From positions 1,342,970 through 1,406,969 of the forward strand of contig CAUYUJ010014615.1 in the NCBI GenBank assembly GCA_963575745.1: a stretch of DNA of 64,000 nt, given 5' to 3'. A program made the position numbers and the translations under genes. Of the stretch, positions 1-10,949 are shown piece after piece (position 1 is the first letter of the stretch; every line of letters begins with the position of its first letter). Source of the DNA: Prorocentrum cordatum. Its lineage: Eukaryota > Sar > Dinophyceae > Prorocentrales > Prorocentraceae. The notes beneath the pieces were generated by a model. The model was given only the letters and a program-made list of their open reading frames with translations, ran no database searches and was not told the DNA's origin.

Positions 1-655
1 AGGGGTACGTCGCTGGAGCTTTTGGGACTCCTAGAGCGCCCCAAAATGGGCCTAGAATAGTGCAAAGAGGCCCCAGAGACGGCCCAAGAGGGTCCCGAGT
101 CGTCGAACGATCGATTAAGACGCTCAAGATGGCCGCCAGGCAGCCGAAGATGCCGCCAGGACATCCCAAGCGGCCAAAGCCTCCTCAAAAGCAAAAATCA
201 TTGATGTGCCGTGGATGTTTGAAAAATTTTGGCGTGCTCGCCGTTTCGGCTTCGTGACGTTCCAGGACGGCCCAAGATGCCCCCAGGATCTTCCCAAGAC
301 GGCCCAAGAAACCTTAAACAGGGTCCCAAAATGGCCCAAGATGGCCCCAACACCGGCCCAGACTTTCAAGACGGCTCCAGGACCCCCGAGATGGCTCCAA
401 GAGGGTGCCCCGACGGGGGGCCCAAGTGGACATTTCGAGCTCTCGGCCCTGGGAGGCCCCCAAGAGGCCCTCAATACGCCCCCAGGAAGCCCACAAAAGC
501 CACCAAGAGGTTCCCAAGAGGCCTCCCAGACGCTCCCATGAAGCTCCAACACTGCCCCAAGAAGCCCCCGAGAGCGCCCCCAAGAAACCCCAACATGCAT
601 CCCTGAGGACTCTGACCCGCAACCCAAGCACGGTGGCGGGATAAGCCGAGGGCCG
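1..655. repeat. Degenerate GGCCCAAGAGGCC-type dispersed repeat
   Basis: The stretch is built from imperfect short words such as GGCCCAAGA, GGCCCCAAGAGG and CCAGGAGGCCC. It also holds a less repetitive piece near 195-275 (ATCATTGATGTG, TTTGAAAAATTTTGGC, TTTCGGC) that recurs diverged at about 6766-6840, 16440-16520, 18770-18830 and 19150-19205. The open frames on both strands come from absence of stops in GC-rich repeat and share no domain. Confidence 0.8.
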
Positions 656-704
656 TGAGTATGTATCTATGTATATGTATGCATATATGTTTATATACAT
701 GTGT

Positions 705-744
<40 letters not shown>

Positions 745-745
745 G
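656..745. repeat. TA/TATG microsatellite
   Basis: A GTATGTAT/ATGTATAC-rich stretch runs into an uninterrupted TA dinucleotide tract at about 707-738. It is one of the few AT-rich spots in the window. Confidence 0.9.
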
Positions 746-1984
746 CAGAACGCGGACAGCTGCGTGAGGGAAAAATGCAACAATACTGCGGTGTCAGACT
801 GTGTGAGGTGTGTAATTGATGCGAGGACCCTTTGGGGAGGTTAGAGAAGGGAAACTCATGAGCCACCACAACACAATGGGGCGCGGATTGGTTCGTGCCG
901 CCAGGCCGCACCTCTCGCCCCCCGAAATACCACTCCACGCCTTCGAGGCGGCCCGAGGCAGCATCCGAACCCTGGGATGGCTCCAAGGCGGCCTGCTATC
1001 CCATCAAGACGAAATGAGGCATCTCCGAAACAACCAGAGATGGGTCCAAGGCTGCCCCACGACACCCGCAGGCAGTCCCGACATGCCCAAATGGCATCTG
1101 CAGCACTGGTGCGTAGCTACACGACGCATGGGGCCGCGATGACTCGCCGCAAGCGTCCTTTGATCGAACGGTACTGAGCGTCCGTGGACAGCATCACAGG
1201 TAAGCATATCCGTCGCTTATTCTGTAGCTCGCGCTCTACTGACAAATGCCTCGACTGTACCTAAATGGCCGCAGGTGGCGCGCGAGAACATGCCCTGCTT
1301 GCTAACACACGAGGGGCTACCAACACGCTGCGCTTCATCACATGACACTGTGTCTCACACAAGCTCTATGGAAAAACACCATGCGCGCACCTCCCGTTCC
1401 CCCAACAGCATGCAATGACCGCCTCCTCAACCGAACAAGCTCAACAGTCGTGCTGCCTCCACACCAGACATCCACAATAGCCCAACAACTGGAGACAACG
1501 TGCTCCTGAATGGGGCAACAGATTTGCTTCCTGAGATAGTTGCCAGGAGATGCATTTACCGTGCAGAAATGACCGGACTGGATTTCCTCAAGGCTGATCC
1601 CTAAATCCGCCACCGTGCGACTGGTACGAAGTGGAGTGCCCCAAGGCTCATGCAGCACTGAGAAGGCTGTGCTGCTGCCGCTGCAGCCAGACTTGTAACT
1701 CTTCCAAGGCCCTGGCCAACAAATTCTCGGGCCAACCTGGGATCTGCCGGAATCGCTGATGGCTCCAAGAGACCCCCAGAATGGTCGAAAAAGGCCCCAC
1801 ATCGCACCAATACTATTCCAAGACACGCAAGATGGCCTCCAAGCGGCCAATCAAGCCCGCAAGACTTCTCAAAAGAGCCCCAAGAGCACTCGCAAGAAGG
1901 CGCGAAGAAACACAACATCGACCCAATTCCCTGGGGAAACGTATTGTTTAGCATCTATTCACCTGCTCGGTTTCGACAACGTCC
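746..1984. other. Intergenic sequence without recognisable genes
   Basis: Open frames are short and mutually overlapping with no recognisable motif. Scattered GGCCTCCAAG-like words at about 1755-1900 suggest old, eroded copies of the neighbouring repeat. I see no RNA gene or coherent coding pattern. Confidence 0.5.
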
Positions 1985-2296
1985 GCACTGGCACTTGAGG
2001 CCTACAAGACCATCGCACGACGGCACAAGAGGCCTCCAAAAGACGGCCTGAGACTGCCCCAATACGGCCCAAGAGGGCCCCAAGATGGCCCCGAAAGGAG
2101 CCCAAGAGAGAGAACACCAACCGAAAACCCGAGCCGTCCGCCCCAAGAGGCCCCCGGGAGGCCCTCAGAGGCGCCCAAGAGGCCCCAAGATGCTCCCTAG
2201 AGGCCCACATAAGGCCCCAGGAGGCCCCAAACGGCCCCCAATAGGCCCAAAACTACCGCCAAGAGGCCCCCGAGAGGCCCCAAACGAGATACCAAC
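1985..2296. repeat. GGCCC-type repeat block, copy preceding array 1
   Basis: Dense tandem-like words GGCCCCAAGA, GAGGCCCCC and CGGCCCCCAATAGG. It leads directly into the 44-bp array. Confidence 0.75.
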
Positions 2297-2616
2297 GAGC
2301 GCTGCAGCAACCTGCCCGAGAGGACTCGTTGGTGGTAAGAGTTTGTGACGTCACCGCTCGCTCTTGGGAGCCTTGGTGTTCTGAGACTTTCACGGTGCCG
2401 CTCGCTCTTGGAAACCTTGGTGGTGAGAGTTGTGTACGTACGTCACCGTTCCTGTTGGGAGCCTTGGTGTGCACGAGTTTGTCACGTCACCGTTCGCTCT
2501 TGGGAGCCTTGGTGGGAAGAGCTTGTTTCGTCACCACTCTCTGTTGGGAGCCCTGGTGTTCAGAGATGCTTACGTTGACGCTCGCTCTTGGGAGCCTTGG
2601 TGTGACGAGCTTTTTA
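2297..2616. repeat. About 44-bp tandem repeat, array 1
   Basis: About seven diverged units share the core GCTCTTGGGAGCCTTGGTG followed by a variable tail of the type AGAGTTTGTGACGTCACC. Unit length is roughly 43-47 bp. The array opens with GCGCTGCAGCAACCTGCC, which also opens the second array at about 4157, and runs straight into a CTC tract as the second one does. Confidence 0.85.
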
Positions 2617-3686
2617 CGTCTCCTCCTCCTCCTGACTCCTCCTCCTTCTCCTCCTCCTCCTCCTCCTCCCTCCTCCGCCCTCCTCCTCCTCCTCCTCCTC
2701 CTCTTCCACCTCTTCCTCCTCCTCATTCTCCTCCTCGTCCTCTTCCCACTTTCTCCTCCTCCTCCTCCTCTTCCTCCTGACTCCTCCTCCTCCTCCTCCT
2801 GACTCCTCCTCCTCCTACCTCCTCCCCTCCTCCTCCTCCTCCTTCCTCCCTCCTCCTCCTCCTCCTCCCCCTTCCTCCTCCCTCCTCCCTCCCTCCCTCC
2901 CTCTCCCTCTCCCTCATCTCACTCCCTCTCTCCCCCTCTCCCTCCTCTTCCTCCTCCTCCTCCTCCTCCTCCTCCCTCCTCCGCCCTCCTCCTCCTCCTC
3001 CTCCTCCGCCTCCTCTTCGTACTCCGCTTCGTCCTCCTCCTCCTCCTCCTCCTCGTCCTCCTTCTCCTCCTCCTCCTCCTTTTCCTCCTGCTCATCCCCC
3101 CCTCCTCCCTCCTCCTCCCTCCGCCCTCCGCCCTCTCCCTTCCTCCTCCTCCTCCTCCTCCTCCTCCTCCTCCTCCTCCTCCTCCTCCGCCTCCTCCACC
3201 GCCTCCGCCTCCGCCTTCCGCCTCCGCCTCCGCTCCTCCTCCTCCTCCTCCTCCGCCTCCTCTTCGTACTCCGCTTCGCGTCCTCCTCCTCCGCTCCTCC
3301 TCCTCCTCCTCCTCCTCCTGCTCCTCCTCCTCCTTTTCCTCCTCCTCATCCCCCCCTCCTTCCTCCTCCCTCCGCCCTCCGCCTTCCTCCCTCCTCCTCC
3401 TCCTCCTCCTCCTCCTCCTCCTCCTCCTCCTCCTCCTAAGCCTCCACCGTCCGCCTCCGCCTCCGCCTCCGCCTCCGCCTCCTCCTCCTCCTCCTCCTCC
3501 TCCTCCTCCTCCTCCCTCCTCTCCCCCTCCCCCTCCTCCTCCTCCTCCTCCTCCTCCTCCTCCTCCTCCTCCTCCTCCTCCTCCTCCTCCTCCTCCTCCT
3601 CCTCCTGACTCCTCCTCCTCCTCCTCCTCCTCCTCCTCCTCCTCCTCCTTCTCCCCCTCCCTGCCTCCTCCTCCTCCCCCTCCTCC
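2617..3686. repeat. Polypyrimidine (CTC/CTT)n tract 1
   Basis: About 1.07 kb of nearly uninterrupted pyrimidines on the plus strand, mainly CTC triplets with CCT, CTT, CCG and CTG variants. The long Ser/Pro/Leu and Arg/Glu/Gly frames across it are low-complexity artefacts. Confidence 0.95.
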
Positions 3687-4165
3687 TGGTGCCCGCTTGG
3701 GAGCCTCTTGGGGCCCTCGTGGGGCTCTCGTAGGCCGTCTTGGGGCCCTCTTGGGTCCCTCGGGGGCCGTCTGGAGGCCCTCTTGGACCGTTTTCGGCCC
3801 CTTTGGGGGGCCTCTGGGACCGTCTTGGGACGATCATGAGGGTCTCTTGGACCGTCTTGGGCCTGTCTGGGGGCCCTCTTGGACCGTGTTGGGCCCCGTT
3901 GGGGCGCCTCTGGGGCCGTCTTGTGACAATATTTGGGGCCTCTGGGGCCGTCTGTGGCCCTTCTGGGACGGAAGCGGGAGAACCCGAAACACATGCAAAA
4001 GCCCGAATGGGAAACCCGAAAACGGCCACTAAACCCGTTCCCCTGCACCTTTCCCCCCCTCTGCACTCCCCCCTTCAAGGCTTCGCCCCACACTACAACG
4101 TCATTCACTCGTACCTCGCTCTTTCCGTTGCCTGGGCCGGCACGGGAACGGAAAGAGCGCTGCAG
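3687..4165. repeat. GGCCGTCTTGGG block plus end module, copy A
   Basis: Begins GGTGCCCGCTTGGGAGCC and continues with GGGCCCTCTTGGACCGT words, the reverse complement of the dispersed repeat motif. From about 3968 it becomes a less repetitive end module (GCGGGAGAACCCGAAACAC to GGAACGGAAAGAGCG). The same order recurs at 5690-6130 with few differences. Confidence 0.85.
4117..4159. repeat. 13-bp perfect inverted repeat (hairpin) in end module A
   Basis: CGCTCTTTCCGTT at 4117-4129 and AACGGAAAGAGCG at 4147-4159 are perfect reverse complements around a 17-nt spacer. Copy B near 6093-6132 keeps the arms with one change but a different spacer, so the arms are better conserved than the loop. Confidence 0.8.
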
Positions 4166-4526
4166 CAACCTGCCCGAGAGGGCTCATGGCACCCTTCGCT
4201 CTTGGGAGCCTTGGTGGTAAGAGTTTGTGAGGTCACCGCTCGCTCTTGGGAGCTTTGGTGTTCCGAGACTTGTACGTTGCCGCTCGCTCTTGGAAACCTT
4301 GGTTTTGAGAGTTGTGTACGTAAGCGCTCGCTCTTGGGAGCCTTGGTGTGCACGAGTTTGTCACGTCACCGTTCGCTCTTGGGAGCCTTGGTGGGAAATG
4401 CTTGTTACGTCACCACTCTCTGTTGGGAGCAGTGGTGTTGACGCTCGCTCTTGGGAGCTTGGTGTAACGAGCATTTTACTTCACCTTCGCGCTTGGGAGC
4501 CTGGGTGTGAAAAGGTTATTACGTCT
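4157..4526. repeat. About 44-bp tandem repeat, array 2
   Basis: Same core GCTCTTGGGAGCCTTGGTG and same leader GCGCTGCAGCAACCTGCC as array 1, about eight units, some shortened. It again runs into a CTC tract, showing that the whole array-plus-tract unit was duplicated. Confidence 0.85.
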
Positions 4527-5458
4527 CCTCCTCCTCCTCCTCCTCCTCCCTCCTCCCTCCTCCCTCCTCCCTCCTCCCTCCTCCCTCCTCCCTCCTCCTC
4601 CACCTCCTCCTCCTCCTCCTCCTCCTACTCCTCCGCCTCCTCCTCCTCCTCCTTCGTCTCCTCCTCCTCCTCCTCCCTCGTCCTCGTCCTTGTCCTCCTC
4701 CTCATCCTCCTCCTCCTCCTCCTCCGCCTCCTCCTCCTCCTCCTCCTCCTCCGCATCTTCCTCCCCCCCTCCTCCTCCTCCTCCTCCTCTCCCTCCTCTT
4801 CCTGTCTTCCTCCTCCTCCTTCTCCTCTTCCTCCTCCTCCCTCCCCTCCTCCTCCTCCTTCTACTTCCTCATTCCTCATTCTTCCTCCTCCTCCTCCCTT
4901 GGCCTCGTCCTCTTTCCTCCTCCTCCTCCCTCCTCCTCCTCCTCCTCCTCCTCCTCCTCTCCTCTTCATCCTCCTCCTCTTCCTCCTCCTTGTCCTCCTC
5001 CTTGTCCTCCTCCTTCTTCCCTCTCTCCTCCTCTCCTCCCTCTCCTCCCCCTCCCCCTCCTCCTCCTCCTCCTCCTCTCCTCCTCCTCCTCCTCCTCCTC
5101 CTCCTCCTCCTCCCTCTCCTCCTCCTCCTCCTCCCTCTTCCTCCTCCTCCTCCTCCTCCTCCTCCGCATCCTCTTTGTCTCCTCCTCCTCTTTCTCCTCC
5201 TCCTCCTCCTCCTCCTCCTCCTTCTCCCTTCTCCTCCTCATCTTCTCCTCCTCCTCCCTCTTCCTCCCTCCTCCTCCTCCTCCTCCTGCCTCCTCCTCCT
5301 CCTCCTCCTTTATTTCCCTCCTCCTCCTCCTCCTCCTCCTCCTCCTCCTCCTCCTCCTCCTCCTCCTCCTCCCTCCTCCTCCTCCTCCTCCTCCTCCTCC
5401 TCCTCCTCCTCGTCCTTCTACCTCCGCCTCCTCCTCCTCCTCCTCCTCCTCCACCTCC
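4527..5458. repeat. Polypyrimidine (CTC/CTT)n tract 2
   Basis: About 0.93 kb of CTC/CCT/CTT triplets with rare purines, in the same relative position as tract 1 (after the 44-bp array, before a GGTGCCCGC block). Not coding. Confidence 0.95.
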
Positions 5459-5870
5459 TCCTGGTGCCCGCCTGGGAGCCTCTCAGGGCCGTGCAGGGGC
5501 TTTCGTAGGCCGTCTTGGGGCCTTCTTGGGTCCCTCTGGGGCCGTCTGGGGGCCATCTTGGACCGTTTTCGGTCCATTTGGGGGGCCTCTGGGACCGTAT
5601 TGGGCCCGTCTGGGGGCCCTCTTGGACCGTGTTGGGCCCCGTCCTTCTACCTCTCGCCTCCTCCTCCTCCTCCTCCTCCTCCACCTCCTCCTGGTGCCCG
5701 CCTGGGAGCCTCTCAGGGCCGTGCAGGGGCTTTCGTAGGCCGTCTTGGGGCCTTCTTGGGTCCCTCTGGGGCCGTCTGGGGGCCATCTTGGACCGTTTTC
5801 GGTCCATTTGGGGGGCCTCTGGGACCGTATTGGGCCCGTCTGGGGGCCCTCTTGGACCGTGTTGGGCCCC
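5412..5870. repeat. Near-perfect 229/230-bp direct tandem duplication
   Basis: Copy 1 is 5412-5640 and copy 2 is 5641-5870. Both start GTCCTTCTACCTC, pass through a short CTC run and end at GTTGGGCCCC. By eye the 180 bases at 5461-5640 and 5691-5870 are identical; the only difference seen is near the start (CTCCGCC against CTCTCGCC). The junction falls in GGGCCCCGT, so the duplication is recent or an assembly artefact. Confidence 0.93.
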
Positions 5871-6140
5871 GTTGGGGCGCCTCTGGGGCCGTCTTGTGAC
5901 GATGTTTGGGGCCTCTGGGGCCGCCTGTGGCCTTTCTGGGACGGAAGCGGGAGAACCCGAAACACATGCAAAAGCCCGAATGGAAAACCCGAAAACGGCC
6001 ACTAAACCCGTTCCCCTGGACCTATCCCCCCCTCTGCACTCCCCCCTTCAAGGCTTCGCCCCACACTACAACGTCATTCACTCGTACCTCGCTCTTTCCG
6101 TTACCTGCTTTGCATGGGGGAACGGAAAGCGCGGGTTCTT
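5871..6140. repeat. GGCCC block and end module, copy B
   Basis: Parallels 3894-4165: GTTGGGGCGCCTCTGGGG, then GCGGGAGAACCCGAAACAC, then CTTCGCCCCACACTACAAC. It ends with the hairpin arms around a different loop. Substitutions are few, so copies A and B are paralogous. Confidence 0.85.
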
Positions 6141-6843
6141 TCTGTGACGGCGTGTTGGACATGTTGGAGGCCATATTGACGCCATCCTGGGCCATCTTAG
6201 GCTCTGTTTGGGCCGCTTTGGGGGGGCCATGTTGGGCCGTCTTGAGGCCTCCCGAGGGCGACCCCAACGAAATCGTTACTTTTTGGCCCCAAATCAGGCC
6301 ATTACACTCTGGGCCCCCCCTGCCTACCCCACACACGCCCTTGCTATTTCTCCCAACTAACGGATCGCGACGCAGCGCGCTTTCCGTTATCCGCCGCCCC
6401 CTGTCGATTCATCGCAGGGGTGCCTAGCGTGAATCCTGTCGGTGTTGGTTTTAGTTTTTTCCCCAAAAAACTCTCCCTGGGGTTTCGGCGCGTCCCGCCG
6501 GCCGCCCGAAAAAATTGCCCAGACCCTTCCGGAGGTGGTTGCCCATGGTTTTTCCTGCTCCACACGGCTCCAAGACTGTCAAAGATGGCATCCGAGACGC
6601 CCCAGATGGCCCCAAGATGCGTCCAAGACGGTCCAAGATGCACCCAAGACGGACAAATATGGACTCAAGATGGCCCAAGACGGCCGAAGACGCCCCAAAG
6701 AGACCTCCGAAACAGCCCAAGAGGCCTCCAAGAGGTCCTCCAGAAGGAGCCGAACAGACCAACATCATTGATTTTCCAAAAGTTCTTGAAGGAGTTTGGC
6801 ATTTGCTTCTTTTCGGCCTTCCGACGGCTCAAGACGGCCCAAG
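6141..6843. repeat. Composite dispersed repeat (host of the LTR element insertion)
   Basis: Contains GGCCATCTTGGGC-type words, a module at about 6390-6470 (CCGCCGCCCCCTGT, GATTCATCGCAGGGG) that recurs at 17347-17410, and a GGCCCAAGACGG block. From 6766 it carries the spacer with TTTGGCATTTGCTTCTTTTC and CCTTCCGACGGCTCAAG, which also occurs at 16478-16520. The LTR element begins inside this repeat. Confidence 0.8.
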
Positions 6844-7020
6844 GGTCGATTGACCCTGGCAGTGGTGAGAGAAGGGAAAGAAGGATATGTTTACCTGATC
6901 ATGCAATGAACGAAACTCCTGGACGCGTATTTGGGTGAAACGGTTGCGGCGGGCAGGCGGGCTACACACACGCATGCGCACACATACGTACACACGTTAT
7001 ATCTCCTACACTGCGAGACT
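6844..7020 (-). repeat. 3' LTR of the copia element
   Basis: On the plus strand it begins GGTCGATTGACCCTGGCAG and ends CTGCGAGACT. Aligned with 15964-16139 it shows about a dozen substitutions and two small indels. Its outer and inner ends form a short imperfect inverted repeat (GGTCG and CGACT in the other copy). Canonical TG/CA ends are not obvious, so the boundary rests on the empty-site comparison. Confidence 0.88.
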
Positions 7021-7461
7021 GGTGCCACTCCTCATCATCGCAGGCCTGACTAGAGACGTCCGCGTGAAACAACTCGAAGCAAACCACGACGTCAACGTTG
7101 ACACGTCTGGTGGTCGAGCTCGAGCATAACACATCAATAACATGCCATACTCGGTAGCCTCGATCGCGTCGTTGAGTTCAGCGCTGAAAGTACCTCTATT
7201 CACCTTAGCCTGCTCGCGTGAAAAATACTCCCATACATGAAAACCTCCTGAGTGTACTGCTCCACAAACTTCACACAATCCAATGGTGACCGCCCTCATT
7301 GCTAAACAGTCCACATCGTCAGCTGGATGTGCACTGTCAGCAATCACCGCCAATCGTAATGTTGCGGACGGTCGACTGAATCTTATCGTCGAAGGTACTC
7401 GCTTAATCCACTTCAAAACTTGTTTGAGGTCCTCCAAATATGATATCTTCACGTCCTTCAT
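7021..7461 (-). pseudogene. copia RNase H domain remnant
   Basis: The frame ending at 7006 encodes a Ty1-type RNase H remnant. It contains VIADSAH with Asp at residue 42, a cysteine/histidine-bearing middle, and GTFSAELNDAIEATEYG with Glu at residue 95. These correspond to the first catalytic Asp (in family members, SDSA) and Glu (in family members, TFAAEL). It is the last pol domain before the 3' LTR, as expected in copia elements, and its frame continues into the LTR. It is separated by frame changes from the reverse transcriptase upstream. Nuclease activity is unlikely to survive because no continuous polyprotein can be read. Confidence 0.8.
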
Positions 7462-8590
7462 ATTGCGCTACAGCTTCCCGACATACACCACAATGTCTGC
7501 CCTCGCGAGCACCATCCATGCCACACCTCCCAACAACGACATGTGCAAACTGACCTGTTCCTCGCCATGTCCGAGTCGGCCTGCTTGTCAAACATCGTCG
7601 TGGGAATCGGCTTCATCTGGCTCACGTAGTGGTTCTGGTCCATTGTACACTCCATCGTCTTAGGGTCCTGTCGCTGCTGAATACCAACGCATTCGAAAGG
7701 GCCCTCGATCAGCTCGCACTTGCCGTATTTTGCCTCCAGTCGTCGGAACAGCTCCACTCGTGTAATCTCCTCACACGCGCCTTTGAAGTCATCCACGAGA
7801 GTCGCCAACACTCCGAGCGGAACCTTTCAATTTTCCATATAAGGTCTGCCCGTGATCGGGCATGCGCCGCCCTTCCCCCTCGCCTTGCGATGTTTGGTGT
7901 ATAGCTTGGCGTCCGACCTCGCCGGCTGCCAGCTCGCCTCCACGAGTGTCTCGGTAAGAGCCACACACCAACGACCACGGTGCGTCCTTTGTACCAAAGC
8001 CTGGCTTATTAATATCCAGGACCTCGGTAATCTTGCTGAAGTCGCGGGTGCCCTCGATCTGTCACAACAGTATGTGAGCTCCAGCCGGTAGTTCACACTG
8101 AAAAGATCTCAGTGCGGCGCCCGTCTCAGCCGCGATCTGCTTGAACGTCTTTCCTCTGAGAAGCGCCATGGAGATGTCCGTCGACCATAACTTCCACTGA
8201 TAGAGCGTCGCCATTGAACATACAACCCGTTGTCCCCATCTTGATGCCGTGCCAGCAAATGTTGCGAGTGACTCGGCTTGTCTGTTCTTGAAGCCGCGAA
8301 CTGTCAGCCTCGCCTTGATCTTGCAAACTCCACCACCCAGTTTCCACTTCAACACTCTTCTGCTGTCCACTAAGCTAGTAGCTCTCTTTCCATCGCTGCA
8401 ATTCCAGCAGACAGGCCTCAACAACATTACGTGCATACTTGTTGGGCTCGTCCTTGGTGAGGGTGTTCATCTCGCGCTCGATGGCTGTCTCCGCATAACA
8501 ACCCATAATATCGCATCGATGTGCCATGACGTAGCTTTCAAGCACCGTCTCGCCACAGCACTTAAGTGCCACGGTTGCGTTCATGCCCAG
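7458..8590 (-). pseudogene. copia reverse transcriptase (RVT_2) remnant
   Basis: Several minus-strand frames together give a copia-type reverse transcriptase. The first piece (from 8584) leads into it. The second (8436-8062) has KARLTVRGFKNRQ, TFAGTASRWGQRVV and STDISMALLRG, where the Asp of STDIS is the motif A aspartate. The third (7811-7458) has LATLVDDFKG, whose VDD at about 7788-7793 is the catalytic Asp pair (YVDD or HVDD in relatives), then FECVGIQQRQDPKT and QNHYVSQMKPIP, typical of the connection region in dinoflagellate copia elements as I know them. The catalytic residues survive but at least two frame changes separate the pieces, so it is a pseudogene. Confidence 0.88.
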
Positions 8591-8596
8591 CTCTAA

Positions 8597-9361
8597 TCAC
8601 TCATCATCATCTACACCAGCCTGACAAGGTATTGTTGGGAAAAGAAGCCCAGGTACTTGAACGTCAAGAAGTCGTGATCGCTGAGACAAAAATTCTTCAT
8701 CGGATATCGCGTCTTGTTGCTCGTCTTCATCATCAGACAATCGTTGAGCGACATGAGGTCTCGGGTTACCGCTCTCCTCCGACGCAGGGGTCAATGACCT
8801 CTCGAAGCCCTGCACGTCGAGCAATCTTCTAGCCAAATGTGGTCCCGGATTATCACTGCCCTCAGATCCTTCCGCGCGAATCTTCTTGATGCCATTCCAG
8901 CGCGGCAAAAGATAACCTTCAGCTTGATCAAACCGCTCGCCCATGCCGCCAACACGTGCTACTCCAAATGCCTGGCGCCTCGCCTGTCGTGCCTCATCTT
9001 CCGTTACCAGCAGGAACTGTAGGAAGGGAGTGATGGGCCAGAGATCAACAAACAGACATGGTGTCGATATCCATAGAGCACCTGGAACCTGGATCCACGA
9101 CCAGCCTTCTCGGCGTCCAGCCTGCCACCACCTAACGCCAGCTGCGTCTCTGCCAGGTGTAGCCCAATGTGCCGAACTCCGTGACCGACACGAATGCCGA
9201 TGCATCCCGTCAACTGGAGATGGCGCGACGCCATAGCGAAAGCTGCTCGCATGGGTCCAGGAAATCTCTGTCGGTCCTTGCTTATCATCCAGCCGTGCTT
9301 GCGAGAAAAAAACACAGCCGAAGTATAGCGATCCCTGCTCGAAGCTCTCCGCGAAGTTCAT
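8597..9361 (-). pseudogene. copia pol linker between integrase and reverse transcriptase
   Basis: A 254-codon minus frame between the integrase and RT remnants. Its first half shows no recognised family. Its second half is acidic and repetitive: RRLLDVQGFERSLTP and SQRSRLLDVQVPGLL look like an internal duplication, as do GSDNPGPHLARRL and GNPRPHVAQRL. This position usually holds a variable, poorly conserved spacer in copia polyproteins. The assignment rests on position and strand only. Confidence 0.55.
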
Positions 9362-9546
9362 GATGTATTCTGCCGGTAGCTGCGTCGACTACTGTGCGTG
9401 AGGTTCAGACAGGAAGGTCCACAACACCGCAGCACGTCGAATTTCAGGCAACCGAACTTGCATATTTCTGCCCTGCCATCTTACACCCACGGTACCTTCT
9501 CGAATACGCGTAAGGTCGGTAGCCACTGCGGGTCCTCGCCAGCCAC

Positions 9547-10949
9547 TCAAGTCTTTGTTGGGGGGTCGCGATAGATGCCGGCCTCATCGCCTACTTGGAG
9601 CTCCAACAATCCTCCAGCTGGCCTGGTCCGTGAGTTAAGCGCTCTCGATAACCTGTCCGATGCGGTGCCTTGACTAATAGCTGCCAGTGCTGCTTCACGA
9701 AGCCTGTTGACATGACGTGAGACGCCTGCGATGCCATCGCTGCTGTCCGCCAACAGTGTCTCTGAGCCTGGCTCGAACTCGCGCAGCATCGCTGGAGACC
9801 TGCCAGACAATCCTTTGTAGGGCGATACTCCGTGCAGGGGAGGCATGCAGTTCTTGGCCAGCACCGATTCGTCGACGACAGCCTGAGGCGGAACTGCGAT
9901 GCCATCTCTCTCCAGCTGCGCGTTCACCTTATGCGCTCTGCGTCGCGCAGCAGGGCATTGTGGCGCTCCACGATGCGAGCGTGTGCACGCCGAGGTCGTA
10001 GTTTGAGTCGAATGCCCCATCGATCTGCCCAGGCCGAAGCCAGTTCGAAGTGCACTGCGCCGTCCATGTCACTGGTGAGCACGCGCATCGGACCGAACAG
10101 CCTTATCCATACATGGGTGATGCCGTTCAAGGTGTCCTGTGGGGTGCGGCTAGATATGACAAGTGCCGCCGACCACCTGATACAGCAATCAACCAGGTGC
10201 AGAATCGTGCGGGTGCTCCAGAACACCAGGTCCACCTCCACCTCCATGTTGAAGTCGATGACTATCTTGGTCTTCGAGATGGGCCTGACTCCAATATGCT
10301 GCCACTGTCGACATACTGGGCAAGTATCTACCACCGACGCCACGACATCCATCGCCTCGGGGGGTGCACCAGCCGCTCTCATGAGCTCCTTCATGCGTTC
10401 GATCGGGGCGCGCCAGAGCCCAATGTGCAATTGCCGCACGGTTCGGCGCACAACAATCGGATCCAACAGTTTGAAAAGTTTAAGAGCTCGACAAGCCGAC
10501 CAATCATGCCAATCCGCTCCAGCGGGATCCGCCTGCGTGCTAGCCTCGATCCTTGTCCCCCCTCGATTCCGTCGATCAGCTGCAGGAGGACGCCCTGCAG
10601 GGTGAGCAGGAGGAGGTTGTGGTGCTGGTGCATCGATTGGTACGTCACCTCCTGCCGCTGCCGCTGATTCAACCGCTGCTGCTGGTTCTGCTGCTGCTGC
10701 TGATGCTGCTGATGGCGCCGCTTGCGGCGCCGAGGGTTCCAATTCACTATGTCGTCCTCCTCCTCGTTCAGGACTGGACGGATCTGGAACAGCACCGCGC
10801 ACTCCAGGCTGTCGCGGTAGCTCGACAGATGATCCTAGTCCTCGATGCGCGGCCAACTCCCAACGACAACGACCGCCCCCAGCATGCGAACCATGACTTC
10901 TCGGCTTACCTGCCTTGCACCCAGGGCAATCGTCGCCAATGGCCTGCAC
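9547..10949 (-). pseudogene. copia integrase remnant
   Basis: The 341-codon frame starting at 10949 holds a proline/alanine-rich leader, a zinc-binding-like LHIG...CPVC segment (His 175, Cys 210 and Cys 213), then VEVDLVFW (Asp 240), LTSDMDGAVHF (Asp 294) and IVERHNALLRDAE (Glu 328). This is the integrase core triad with near D,D35E spacing. An overlapping frame (10020-9547) continues with CMPPLHGVSPYKGLSGR and LELQVGDEAGIYR, matching the region after the core and the GKGY-like/SH3 part. The change of frame near 10000 breaks the protein. It sits upstream of reverse transcriptase in transcription order, the copia arrangement rather than the gypsy one. Confidence 0.85.

Noticed and set aside
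3092-4168. 358-codon Glu/Arg-rich frame and 503-codon Ser/Pro/Leu frame nearby
   Set aside because: Direct translation of CTC/CTT triplets; every frame on both strands is equally open.
6820-6845. Possible relic of the dinoflagellate spliced leader (GGCTCAAG)
   Set aside because: Only eight bases match and they belong to the dispersed repeat, which has the word many times.
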